Positions 28,723 through 35,084 of a stretch of 35,084 bases of DNA are shown piece after piece. Where the stretch lies: contig NZ_JAGLBB010000033.1 of assembly GCF_018260555.1 (NCBI RefSeq), forward strand, positions 1-35,084, read 5' to 3'. The first letter of the stretch is position 1; each line of letters opens with the position of its first letter. A model generated the notes under the pieces. The model ran no database searches and was not told the DNA's origin. It saw only the letters and a program-made list of their open reading frames with translations. The translations under genes and the position numbers were made by a program. This DNA is from Deinococcus sp. Its GTDB lineage: Bacteria; Deinococcota; Deinococci; Deinococcales; Deinococcaceae.

Positions 28723-29463
28723 GTGCCTTCCTCTTCCCTGCTGTCCGGCGCGGTGAATGTCCTGACGGCCTTCGACGCGGATCACACCGAGTGGCGCCTC
28801 TCGGAGCTGTCGCGGCACCTGGGCCTCCCGACCAGCACCCTGCACGAGCAGCTGCTGGCACTGGTCGAGACTGGCCTGCTGGTGCGCGTGGCGAGGGGCC
28901 GCTACCGGCTGGGCTGGCGGCTGCTGAAACTGTCGAGCGCCCTGTACGGCAGCCTGCCGTGGTACGGCCCGGCGCACGCAGCGATGGAACGCGTGGCGCG
29001 CGGAACGCATTGCCTGGCGTTCCTGTGCGTACTGGACGGCGAGAACCGGGTGCTGTGCGTGGCGCGCAGTGTGCAGGGCCGCGATGGGCCGCCCGTGGCA
29101 GGCGAACTGGATTTCGAGCTGCCCGCCCACGCGACCGCCAGCGGCAAACTCCTGCTGGCGCTGGCCGGTCGGCCCCTCCCGGTGGGAGCGCAGGGGTTCA
29201 CGGCGCGCACCACCACGGACCGGCAGGCCTGGCAGGCGCAGGCCGAGACGGTCTGCCGGGACGGGTACGCGGTCACGGCGGACGAGTGGGCGGACGGCAC
29301 CGCCAGTCTCGCCGTGCCGGTCCGTGGCGCGGGGGGCCGGGTGCTGGCCGCGCTGGGGATCAGCCTGCCCACACAGGCGCTGCGCGGGCGGGACGCGCCG
29401 CTGCGCTCCCTGCGGGACGCAGCCGACGCGCTCAGCTGGGAGCTGGGGTGGCGGCCGGACTGA
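28723..29463 (+). CDS. IclR family transcriptional regulator, probable hut repressor
   Basis: This is a DNA-binding regulator with an N-terminal winged helix and a C-terminal effector domain, 246 aa in all. LSELSRHLGLPTSTLHEQLL is the helix-turn-helix, followed by the wing VARGRYRLGWRLLKLSSALY. The effector domain contains LPAHATASGKLLLAL, typical of IclR proteins, and ends before a Pro-Asp. The start is a GTG (VPSSSLLSGAVNVL); a longer frame exists but has no IclR similarity. It diverges from hutU, across the dyad at 28687-28705. A role in hut control is inferred from position; the effector would be histidine or urocanate. Confidence 0.88.
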   Translation: MPSSSLLSGAVNVLTAFDADHTEWRLSELSRHLGLPTSTLHEQLLALVETGLLVRVARGRYRLGWRLLKLSSALYGSLPWYGPAHAAMERVARGTHCLAFLCVLDGENRVLCVARSVQGRDGPPVAGELDFELPAHATASGKLLLALAGRPLPVGAQGFTARTTTDRQAWQAQAETVCRDGYAVTADEWADGTASLAVPVRGAGGRVLAALGISLPTQALRGRDAPLRSLRDAADALSWELGWRPD

Positions 29464-29576
29464 TGCGGCGGCCTTCTGGTTCATTCTCCACTGTGGACCG
29501 CACCGGATCGCCGACTGCGCGCGCGGAACCCACTTACCTCCTGCTGACTGGGCGGCTCAACCCTGGGGGTCTCCCC

Positions 29577-29612
29577 GGCTGGAACTGGTGAGCGGGCTGG
29601 AACTGGTGAGCG
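29577..29612. repeat. 18-bp tandem duplication, two units
   Basis: GGCTGGAACTGGTGAGCG occurs twice in immediate succession between the IclR gene and sdaAB. It is not coding. Further on, TCATATCGGAGTCCGAATCA near 29620 resembles a family-1 repeat end. Confidence 0.75.
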
Positions 29613-29666
29613 AACGGTCATATCGGAGTCCGAATCAGGCGTCTGCTGTTCTGCGCCCATCTGGCT

Positions 29667-30332
29667 CTAGCCGTCCATCAGTTTGGGGAGCATCCGCACC
29701 CAGTTCACGTCGGGCCAGCGGTTCAGGAACGCCAGCGCCTCGGGGCTCAGGGCCTGATCGAGTTCAATGGCCAGCAGCGCCTGACCGCCGCGGGTCTCGC
29801 GGGTGCAGGTCAGTGTGGCGATGTTCACGCCGTCGGCGGCAATGGTACTCGCGATGCGGGCGATCATGCCGACCGCGTCCGAGTAGCGCAGCAGGACGGT
29901 GGGACTGGCGGCACTGAAGTTCACGCCCAGACCCTGCACCTGCGACACCTGGATCACGCCGCCGCCCGTGCTGCTGCCCTGCACGGTCAGGGTGCGCGTG
30001 TCGCCCTTCACGGCGATCCGGGCGGTGTTCGGGTGCACGTCGCCCAGGTCCGTGTCACGGAACTCGAAGGTCAGTCCGGCCTCCTGCGCCTGCGCGAAGG
30101 CGTGCGGGAGGCGCTGGTCGTCAGGCCGCATGCCCAGCAGACCGGCGATCAAGGCGAGGTGCGTGCCGTGCCCGCGCCCGGTCTTGGCGAAAGAGGCGTG
30201 CAGGTCGATGACCGCGCCGCGCGGCGCCTCGCCCAGCAGGTGGTGCGCGACCAGTCCCAGACGGCAGGCGCCGGCCGTGTGGCTGCTGCTGGGGCCGATC
30301 ATCACCGGGCCGATCATGTCCAGAAGGCTCAT
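29667..30332 (-). CDS. sdaAB: L-serine dehydratase, iron-sulfur type, beta subunit
   Basis: This is the second subunit of the serine ammonia-lyase whose alpha subunit is at 21995. The 221-aa protein begins SLLDMIGPVMIGPSSSHTAG, with the conserved SSSHTAG substrate-phase loop, and has an ACT domain in its last 75 residues (about 145-221). The ACT domain binds amino acid and modulates activity in this family. A leaderless -10 (TACACT) 6 bases before the ATG gives it its own promoter. The separation of 6.8 kb from sdaAA, with the hut genes between, is unusual; the two are often adjacent or fused. Confidence 0.93.
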   Translation of the reverse strand: MSLLDMIGPVMIGPSSSHTAGACRLGLVAHHLLGEAPRGAVIDLHASFAKTGRGHGTHLALIAGLLGMRPDDQRLPHAFAQAQEAGLTFEFRDTDLGDVHPNTARIAVKGDTRTLTVQGSSTGGGVIQVSQVQGLGVNFSAASPTVLLRYSDAVGMIARIASTIAADGVNIATLTCTRETRGGQALLAIELDQALSPEALAFLNRWPDVNWVRMLPKLMDG

Positions 30333-30338
30333 GGGGTC

Positions 30339-30344
30339 AGTGTA
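30339..30344 (-). promoter_or_regulatory. -10 element (TACACT) of sdaAB, leaderless
   Basis: TACACT is followed by GACCCC and ATG (6-base gap). It shows that sdaAB is expressed independently of hut. Confidence 0.6.
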
Positions 30345-30373
30345 CGCGTGCCACGATCAGGCGGTCGGAGTCC

Positions 30374-30495
30374 AGTACCTCTATCCTGTAGATAAACCGC
30401 GCGGAGCGCGGAGCAGAAGAAAGTACGTTGGAGCGAGAATGGAGAGGTTCAGGTGTTTTCCCGGAATCTCGCAATGGTGGCTTCAAGGTACTTAG
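30374..30495 (-). repeat. Family-2 repeat, copy 2
   Basis: On the minus strand it begins CTAAGTACCTTGAAGCCACC, then GCGAGATTCCGGGAAAACAC, CTCCATTCTCGCTCCAACGT and TTCTGCTCCGCGCTCCG, then CGGTTTATCTAC. It matches copy 1 at 13494 through about 110 bases. The lycopene cyclase stop codon TAA is part of its CTAAGTAC end. The right end differs: GATAGAGGTACTG against GAAGTGTACTTAG in copy 1. Confidence 0.85.
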
Positions 30496-31790
30496 GAGCG
30501 TGCGGCGGCGTTCAGGGCGTGCAGGCTGGTCCCGGCGTGCCGCAGCGCGGCCCGGGCCAGCGGCAGTCGCACGTGGGCGGGCGCGTGCGCGAACAGCCGC
30601 AGCATGGTGCGCGCCAGCGGGCCGGGCGGGGTGCGCGGGTCCAGGAATGCGTGCCAGCGCGCGGGCGGCAACGCGAAGAACGCGGCGAAGAAGGCGGGCA
30701 GGGCGCGGGGCGGCAGGTTCAGCAGGGCCTGCACGCCCAGCAGATGCACAGCGCGGGCGGCGCGGCGCTCCGGGGGCCACAGGGCGTCCCAGCCGGCCTG
30801 CACCGGGTCACGGCCGTCCCGCAGCGCCCGCGCGGTGGCGTCTGCCACGGCCGGAGCGTCCCGCAGCGCGCCGCTCACCTGAAAACCGCTGATGGGGTGG
30901 ACCAGTCCGGCGGCGGCCCCGAAAGCCAGCACGCTCCCCACACCGGCTGCGGGGGGAGCGGTGTTCATGGGAAAGGACACCCACTCGTCACTGATGATCT
31001 CGCGCGGCGGGGTGCCCTGGGCGCGCAGGCGGGCGTGCAGGCGGGCCTGTAGGTCCTGGCGGGTGGGGGCGGGCCGGGCGATCAGGCTGGTTTCCTCCAC
31101 AAAGTACCGGTTGCCGCCCAGGTGCATGGCGTACAGGAACGTGGCGCCGCGCCGGTCAGTGGGCGGGTCTCCGTGCGGCGTGCGGTAGTCCATCCACACA
31201 GCCGCGCCGGGCGCACTGGGCGGCCGGTCGAAGGTCGCCACGATCCCGTACGCCGTCTGGAGGGCCGCGCCGTCCGGGTGGCGGTCCGGGTGCCGCAGCA
31301 GCGCGGGCCTGTGACCGCTGGCGTCGATGACCACGCGGGCCTCCCAGCGGGCGGGCGTCCCAGCCTGGGTGCCCCACGCGGTCCAGCCGCCTGCTGTGCG
31401 GGTGGCCCCGTCCATCCTGACAGCGGCGCCGTCCACCCGCGCGGCCGTGAGGGTCAGCCCCGGCCCGGCCCGGCCCAGCAGGGCGGCGCGCAGGGCCGCG
31501 TTGTCCAGCAGCGTGTACGGCCGCAGGAGCGGCGTGGGCTGCGGCCCGGTGTGCACGCGCACGTCTGCCCAGGTGTGCGCCGCGCAGTCCCGCGCCCAGA
31601 CGGGCAGGTCGTCCCACCACGCGCCGTACGTGGCCGGAAACGGCGCGTGCGGGGCCGGGTCGGTCACGCGGACGCTCAGGCCGCGCGCGCTCAGTTCGGC
31701 GGCCAGGGCCAGTCCGGCCGGCCCCGCCCCGACGATCAGGGCGTCCGTGGGCGGCCCGGACAGGCCCGTGGGCAAAGGAGCGTCGGTCAT
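30492..31790 (-). CDS. crtLm: Lycopene cyclase, CrtLm type
   Basis: This is a FAD/NAD(P)-binding carotenoid enzyme that cyclises lycopene, a step in the deinoxanthin pathway of Deinococcus. The 432-aa protein starts with the dinucleotide motif LIVGAGPAGLALAAELSARG. SGFQVSGALRDAP, YAMHLGGNRYFVEETSL and YGIVATFDRP are markers of lycopene cyclases. The C-terminal part is Arg/Ala/Pro-rich and helical. The stop TAA lies within a family-2 repeat. A TAGCCT hexamer sits 9 bases before the ATG. No other carotenoid gene is nearby, which is normal for Deinococcus, where crt genes are scattered. Confidence 0.88.
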   Translation of the reverse strand: MTDAPLPTGLSGPPTDALIVGAGPAGLALAAELSARGLSVRVTDPAPHAPFPATYGAWWDDLPVWARDCAAHTWADVRVHTGPQPTPLLRPYTLLDNAALRAALLGRAGPGLTLTAARVDGAAVRMDGATRTAGGWTAWGTQAGTPARWEARVVIDASGHRPALLRHPDRHPDGAALQTAYGIVATFDRPPSAPGAAVWMDYRTPHGDPPTDRRGATFLYAMHLGGNRYFVEETSLIARPAPTRQDLQARLHARLRAQGTPPREIISDEWVSFPMNTAPPAAGVGSVLAFGAAAGLVHPISGFQVSGALRDAPAVADATARALRDGRDPVQAGWDALWPPERRAARAVHLLGVQALLNLPPRALPAFFAAFFALPPARWHAFLDPRTPPGPLARTMLRLFAHAPAHVRLPLARAALRHAGTSLHALNAAARS

Positions 31791-31799
31791 GTGGCCCGC

Positions 31800-31805
31800 A
31801 GGCTA
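31800..31805 (-). promoter_or_regulatory. -10 element (TAGCCT) of crtLm
   Basis: TAGCCT, then 9 bases, then ATG. The same hexamer precedes the next gene on the other strand. No Shine-Dalgarno is visible. Confidence 0.4.
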
Positions 31806-32007
31806 GCGCGGCGCGCCCCGGCGCGAGTGTGCGCGCGCACCCGCCGGGACCGGCACCGGGCCTCACGTGCGGCCGGGACCAAGAACGTGCCGACCCGCCC
31901 GGCACCCGCCCCGCTGGCCTCTACGCTGCTTGCCCCCGCCCTCCGGGTCCGCCTGAGTTGAGCGGTGGGTGCAAACCGTCAACCGGGCTCCCAGGAAAGA
32001 CCGAGTG

Positions 32008-32024
32008 TGTTGCGGCACGCAACA
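32008..32024. promoter_or_regulatory. Dyad TGTTGCG-GCA-CGCAACA, candidate operator
   Basis: This is a perfect 7-bp inverted repeat. Its right arm runs into the -35 position of the esterase lipoprotein promoter (-10 at 32044). The GC-rich, GTTGCG/CGCAAC symmetry is of operator type. No regulator gene is near. Confidence 0.45.
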
Positions 32025-32043
32025 TTCCGTCCGGGCGGCACTC

Positions 32044-32049
32044 TAGCCT
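32044..32049 (+). promoter_or_regulatory. -10 element (TAGCCT) of the esterase lipoprotein, leaderless
   Basis: TAGCCT, GCGCGC, ATG: a 6-base gap and no Shine-Dalgarno. Confidence 0.55.
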
Positions 32050-32055
32050 GCGCGC

Positions 32056-32952
32056 ATGAGCCCTGACCACTCCTCCCGCCGCCCCGCTGCCCGCCGCCTG
32101 CTGCTCGGGGCGGGCGCGCTGGCCCTGGGTCTGTCCCTGGCCGCCTGCTCGCAAGACGGCGCGCAGGGGTTCCTGAACAACGTGACCAGCACCGCTGGCC
32201 TGAAGGTGCAGAGCAACGTGTCGTACGGCCCGGACGCCCGCAACGTCATGGACATCTACGCACCACAGAACGCGCAGGGCGCGCCGGTCGTGCTGTTCAT
32301 TCACGGCGGCTCCTGGCAGGGCGGCGACAAGGACGGCCACAAGTTCGTCGGGGAGTCCCTGGCGCGGGCCGGGTACGTGACGGGCGTCATGAGTTACCGC
32401 CTCGCGCCGCAGAACGTGTACCCGTCGTACGTGCAGGACGCCGCGCAGGCCCTGAAGATGCTGCGCGCTGAGGCCAGCACCTTCGGCGGCAGCCCCGACA
32501 ACCTGTTCGTGATGGGCCACTCGGCCGGGGGCTTCAACGCCGCCGAGATGGTCGATAACGCCCGCTGGCTGGCCGGGGTGAACGTGCCGGTCAGTAGTGT
32601 CCGGGGTGTGATCGGCGTGGCCGGGCCGTACTCCTTCGATTTCCGCGCCTTCCAGTCGGCTGTGGCCTTCCCGGCGGGCGCCACCCCGGACGAGGTCATG
32701 CCAGACCGCCACGTGCGCGCCGACGCACCCCCGCACCTGCTGCTTGCCGCGCAGAACGACAATACGGTCGGGGCGTACAACGCCGTGAACATGGAACGCG
32801 CCCTGCGTGCGGCGGGTGTGCCGGTGGAACTGAAGGTGCTGCCGCGCCTTGGGCACATCACGATCATCGCGGCCATGTCCCGCCCCCTGACGTTCCTGGG
32901 CGACACGCGCGCGCAGGTCATCCGCTTCATCGAGGAACGCCGCCTGAAGTGA
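32056..32952 (+). CDS. Alpha/beta-hydrolase lipoprotein (esterase/lipase-like)
   Basis: This is a 298-aa predicted esterase, anchored to the membrane as a lipoprotein. The signal region is RRPAARRLLLGAGALALG, then LSLAAC with lipobox Cys31. The paired arginines hint at Tat export, but a typical Sec lipoprotein signal is equally possible. The oxyanion-hole motif is IHGGSW (about residue 83), and the nucleophile is Ser156 in GHSAGG. The rest of the triad would be an Asp in AAQNDNTVG and a His in RLGHITII. HGGSW with GHSAGG is typical of the carboxylesterase/BD-FAE group. It is transcribed from a leaderless promoter with an upstream dyad; substrate unknown. Confidence 0.85.
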   Translation: MSPDHSSRRPAARRLLLGAGALALGLSLAACSQDGAQGFLNNVTSTAGLKVQSNVSYGPDARNVMDIYAPQNAQGAPVVLFIHGGSWQGGDKDGHKFVGESLARAGYVTGVMSYRLAPQNVYPSYVQDAAQALKMLRAEASTFGGSPDNLFVMGHSAGGFNAAEMVDNARWLAGVNVPVSSVRGVIGVAGPYSFDFRAFQSAVAFPAGATPDEVMPDRHVRADAPPHLLLAAQNDNTVGAYNAVNMERALRAAGVPVELKVLPRLGHITIIAAMSRPLTFLGDTRAQVIRFIEERRLK

Positions 32953-32987
32953 TCCGCCGGGGGGGGCGGCAGGGCAGGCAGGGGCGG

Positions 32988-32993
32988 TAGATT
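32988..32993 (+). promoter_or_regulatory. -10 element (TAGATT) of the small lipoprotein gene, leaderless
   Basis: TAGATT, then GGGCGC, then ATG at 33000. A 6-base gap, consistent with the other leaderless genes. Confidence 0.55.
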
Positions 32994-32999
32994 GGGCGC

Positions 33000-33377
33000 A
33001 TGTCCCGCTCCGCCCTGCTTCTCGTTGCCCTGGCGTGCGCGCCGCTGCTGGGCGGCTGCCGTTACACCTTCGTGCCGCTGATTCCCGCGCAGGTGAACGT
33101 GAATCTGCCCGTGCGTCTCACGGGCGCCACGCTGGAGCGCCAGGGCGAGACCCTGAAGCTCTCGGCGCAGGTGGACGGCCGCTTCGAGCCGGGCTTTCTG
33201 AGCGTCCGCTGGTTCGACGGCGGCCGACTGCTGGGGACCGACAGCGTGTACCTGGATCTGTCGCAGCGCCGCGCCGACTTCACGTGGGCGGCCGCCCAAC
33301 CCGGCACGTACCGCGCCGTCCTGTCGTTCGGCGGGACCGTCCTGCGGCAGGTCGAACTGTACGAGGTGCAGCCGTGA
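33000..33377 (+). CDS. Small lipoprotein, unknown function
   Basis: The 125-aa protein has a lipoprotein signal (MSRSALLLVALACAPLLGGC, lipobox Cys20). The rest is beta-rich and Ig-like: VNVNLPVRLTGATLERQGET, then LSVRWFDGGRLLGTDSVYLD and YRAVLSFGGTVLRQVELYEV. It may be a single Ig-like/CARDB-type domain on the outside of the membrane. No recognised family. It overlaps the next gene by four bases (GTGA), so the lipoprotein and the pyrophosphatase-like protein are made together. That coupling is odd, because the partner is cytoplasmic. Confidence 0.75.
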   Translation: MSRSALLLVALACAPLLGGCRYTFVPLIPAQVNVNLPVRLTGATLERQGETLKLSAQVDGRFEPGFLSVRWFDGGRLLGTDSVYLDLSQRRADFTWAAAQPGTYRAVLSFGGTVLRQVELYEVQP

Positions 33378-33832
33378 CCCCAGCAGCCGAGACTCCAGCA
33401 GCCAGGCCGCAGCCGCGCACCTGGGACGGCGTGATCGAGTGGACGGCCGGCACCCGCGAGCGGTTCATCTGGCGCGCCGGGCAGCTCGAACCGCTGCGGA
33501 CCGAGGCGTGGGAGGCGCCCGTCAATTACGGCTGCGTGCCCGGCACCTGGAATCCCGCCGACGCCGCCGAGGTAGACGCCGTGTGGCTGGGCGATCCGCT
33601 GCCGGTCGGCACGCGCCTCACGCTGGCCCCGGTGGGGCTGCTGCACCTGCACGACGGCGATCACAAGGTCATCTTCGACGCGCGTTCCACCGCCCAGGAC
33701 GGCGCGGCAGACGGCCCACCGGGCGGCGCGGCCGTGCAGGCCCTCCTGAACTGGTTCCCGCCCGACCGGGGCGCCCGCCTGCGACCAGCCCACGAGGCCG
33801 CCGCGTGGCTGGCTGACCGCAGCACACCATAA
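33374..33832 (+). CDS. Divergent inorganic-pyrophosphatase-like protein
   Basis: A 152-aa protein resembling family-I soluble inorganic pyrophosphatase: GVIEWTAGTRERFIWRAG near the start, then VNYGCVPGTWNP, EVDAVWLGDPLPVGTRL, and PVGLLHLHDGDHKVIF. Compared with E. coli PPase, Glu20, Arg43, Tyr55, Asp65, Asp70, Asp102 and Lys104 have likely counterparts (Glu22, Arg42, Tyr52, Asp63, Asp68, Asp96, Lys98). Asp67, a metal ligand, is Ala65, the Asp97-Glu98 loop is shortened, and Lys29/Glu31 have no clear match. Activity may be altered or lost. The start is a GTG inside the upstream gene's stop. Comparison is by eye, so the family link is probable, not proven. Confidence 0.65.
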   Translation: MTPAAETPAARPQPRTWDGVIEWTAGTRERFIWRAGQLEPLRTEAWEAPVNYGCVPGTWNPADAAEVDAVWLGDPLPVGTRLTLAPVGLLHLHDGDHKVIFDARSTAQDGAADGPPGGAAVQALLNWFPPDRGARLRPAHEAAAWLADRSTP

Positions 33833-33871
33833 TCACGGGGCGGCAGCATCCGGCGCTGCGATGGAACGGCC

Positions 33872-34819
33872 TCAGGGGTTCGCGGGCGGCAGGGCGGGCC
33901 GGGTTGATGGGGCTGGCTGGGTGGACTGGGCTGGCTGGGTGGACTGGGCGGGCCGGATTGAGTGGGCGGGCGTCCAGGACTGCACGACCTGCGTGAGGCG
34001 CGCACTCACCCACGCCAGAGCGTCACCGCGCGGCGAGGTGATGGCGCTGTGATCCTCGCGGGGCGAGACGAACAGACGCAAGCCCTGTCGGGTGCCGTCC
34101 AGGCGGGTGTTCCCGAACGGGTCGAACACGTAGTTGACGGGCAGGCCGCCGCTGGCGCTGCGGGCCGGGTAGCGTTTGCTCTGCACTTCCAGGTTGACGG
34201 TCACGTTGGGCCACACGACGTCCTTGATGTTGCGCCGTGCGCCGTTCACCTGGATGGATTCGCAGGCTTCCAGCAGGCTGGGTGTCTGGTCGTGGGCGCG
34301 CAGCAGCGCCTGGAAGTCGCTGCGCCAACCCACGCAGATCGCGTCCAGGTCAAGCTGCACGTCGAAGGTCACGTCGGGGTTCACGCGGGTCAGGTGGTGC
34401 AGCCACACGGCGCCCTGCGAGTGTCCCAGCAGCACCAGCCGGGGCGGGTGGGGGCCGCGCAGCCAGGGTTTGATGGCGTTCAGGTCGTCCTGTAGCGCCG
34501 CGTACCCGCGCTGGTCGGCCCCAACAAACGGCGACCGGAACTGCCTGGCGGGGTGGCTGGCGTAGCCGCTGGCCTGCACGCTCAGGCCGCGCGCGGTGAA
34601 CACGCTGGCCACGGCGTCCAGAGTGCCGCGCCCGGACAGGTAATCCACGTTGTCGCGGGGGGCCTGACAGGGCGGCCCGCACCGGCCGGAGACCGACAGG
34701 ATCACCACGTCGGGCGGCGGGCCAGCCAGGTTCAGGGGCGGCGTGTGCGCGGCGGGCGGCGTCACCCGGGGGGCGCACGCCGTAAGCAGCACAAGCAGGA
34801 GCAGCAGCAAAACGCGCAT
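33872..34819 (-). CDS. Alpha/beta-hydrolase-like lipoprotein with repeat tail
   Basis: A 315-aa envelope lipoprotein: signal MRVLLLLLLVLLTAC with lipobox Cys15. Then a hydrolase-type core: LVLLGHSQGAVWLHHL has the nucleophile Ser134 in GHSQG. Cys47 and Cys51 (CGPPC) could form a disulfide near the N-terminus. NIKDVVWPNVTVNLEV and FVSPREDHSAITSPRG follow; the DHSAI His is a candidate for the triad. The last 28 residues are a Pro/Gln/Ser/Thr tail built from an 18-bp DNA repeat (33913-33948). No closer family recognised; a lipase/esterase is the general guess. A TACACT -10 lies 9 bases before the ATG. Confidence 0.7.
   Translation of the reverse strand: MRVLLLLLLVLLTACAPRVTPPAAHTPPLNLAGPPPDVVILSVSGRCGPPCQAPRDNVDYLSGRGTLDAVASVFTARGLSVQASGYASHPARQFRSPFVGADQRGYAALQDDLNAIKPWLRGPHPPRLVLLGHSQGAVWLHHLTRVNPDVTFDVQLDLDAICVGWRSDFQALLRAHDQTPSLLEACESIQVNGARRNIKDVVWPNVTVNLEVQSKRYPARSASGGLPVNYVFDPFGNTRLDGTRQGLRLFVSPREDHSAITSPRGDALAWVSARLTQVVQSWTPAHSIRPAQSTQPAQSTQPAPSTRPALPPANP
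33913..33948. repeat. 18-bp tandem duplication within a coding tail
   Basis: CTGGCTGGGTGGACTGGG occurs twice exactly. On the minus strand it encodes the repeated QSTQPA tail of the hydrolase lipoprotein. Neighbouring units are similar but diverged. Confidence 0.8.
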
Positions 34820-34828
34820 TCGGCCCCC

Positions 34829-34834
34829 AGTGTA
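34829..34834 (-). promoter_or_regulatory. -10 element (TACACT) of the hydrolase lipoprotein gene
   Basis: TACACT is 9 bases upstream of the ATG. The gap GGGGGCCGA could also supply weak ribosome binding. Confidence 0.45.
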
Positions 34835-34884
34835 GAAGTGTTGCGGCGGCAGGAGGTCATGCGGATGTCATTCGGATTCCTTGT

Positions 34885-35012
34885 GATACGGACTGCCGCT
34901 CCACTGCGCCACAGTCGGAAAAGCGCCGTCTGTGGCTCCATACCGCGAAGGGGCGTGGGCTGTTCCTCCTCGCGTCCGCTCGGATTGAATCAGAACTGTA
35001 GCGAATTAAGGT
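34885..35012 (+). repeat. Family-1 repeat, long form, right end of window
   Basis: In order: GATACGGACTGCCGCTCCAC, GCGCCACAGTCGG, AGCGCCGTCTGTGGCTCC, ATACCGCGAAG, CTGTTCCTCCTCGCGTCCGC and TCGGATTGAATCAGAACTG. The right end is decayed (GCGAATTAAGG in place of GAATCAATCGGAATCCG). This is the same order as the copies at 19714 and 24571. Confidence 0.8.
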
Positions 35013-35032
35013 AACTGCTCAGCAGGGGACGA

Positions 35033-35083
35033 TCAGACAGAGAAATTGGGCATGAGAATATCCCCCGTGAACACGCTGACCAG
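35033..35083 (-). CDS. C-terminal end of a gene entering from the right (uncertain)
   Basis: One minus-strand frame is open from the window edge and ends LVSVFTGDILMPNFSV before a TGA. It looks protein-like, but 16 residues are too few to assign. If real, the gene ends about 20 bases beyond the family-1 repeat. Confidence 0.3.
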   Translation of the reverse strand: MVSVFTGDILMPNFSV

Positions 35084-35084
35084 T

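Overview
The window is GC-rich, densely packed chromosomal DNA from a Deinococcus species or a close relative. Three things point there: a CrtLm-type lycopene cyclase, protein sequences typical of that genus (FtsK, RF3, the hut set, a triple fasciclin protein), and about a dozen genes whose start codon lies only 6-10 bases after a -10 hexamer. That last pattern is the leaderless-mRNA layout known from Deinococcus. No prophage, insertion-sequence transposase or CRISPR array is visible. The content is mostly housekeeping and metabolic, with two families of short intergenic repeats scattered through it.

Layout. 65-6279: a JAMM/MPN peptidase diverges from a long FtsK/SpoIIIE translocase, followed by a secreted protein with three fasciclin domains. 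6389-10545: a metallophosphoesterase, a double winged-helix protein, a PstA/DarA-type cyclic-di-AMP receptor and release factor RF3. 11087-14325: nitronate monooxygenase coupled to a GNAT acetyltransferase, a small membrane protein built from a duplicated unit, a decayed metallophosphoesterase fragment and an intact metallophosphoesterase. 14422-15723: tRNA-Pro(CGG), recX and rpsT, the last two divergent. 16010-21940: an exported two-cysteine protein, glmM, a HIT hydrolase coupled to a HAD phosphatase, a CaxA-type Ca2+/H+ antiporter, and a PadR regulator coupled to a membrane protein.

21995-30332 is an amino-acid catabolic island. hutU-hutG-hutI-hutH run on the minus strand (histidine to glutamate), with an IclR regulator divergent from hutU and a clear dyad between them. 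The two subunits of iron-sulfur L-serine dehydratase flank this set: sdaAA just downstream of hutH, sdaAB beyond the regulator. 30492-34819: lycopene cyclase crtLm, an esterase lipoprotein, a small lipoprotein coupled to a divergent inorganic-pyrophosphatase-like protein, and a second alpha/beta-hydrolase lipoprotein.

Repeats. Family 1 is a 100-140 bp palindromic, MITE-like element with ends resembling CTGATACGGATTCCG. Full or partial copies lie near 4.2, 7.3, 15.9, 16.8-17.0, 19.7, 24.6 and 34.9 kb. One sits inside the hut operon and carries the hutI stop codon. Family 2 is about 120-130 bp, with copies at 13.5 kb (+) and 30.4 kb (-). Both copies carry the TAA stop codon of the neighbouring minus-strand gene in a CTAAGTAC end. 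The least ordinary items are these repeats at stop codons, the pyrophosphatase-like protein lacking one metal-binding Asp, the split serine dehydratase around hut, and several unassigned dyads in promoters. I did not find a clear new defence or mobile system.
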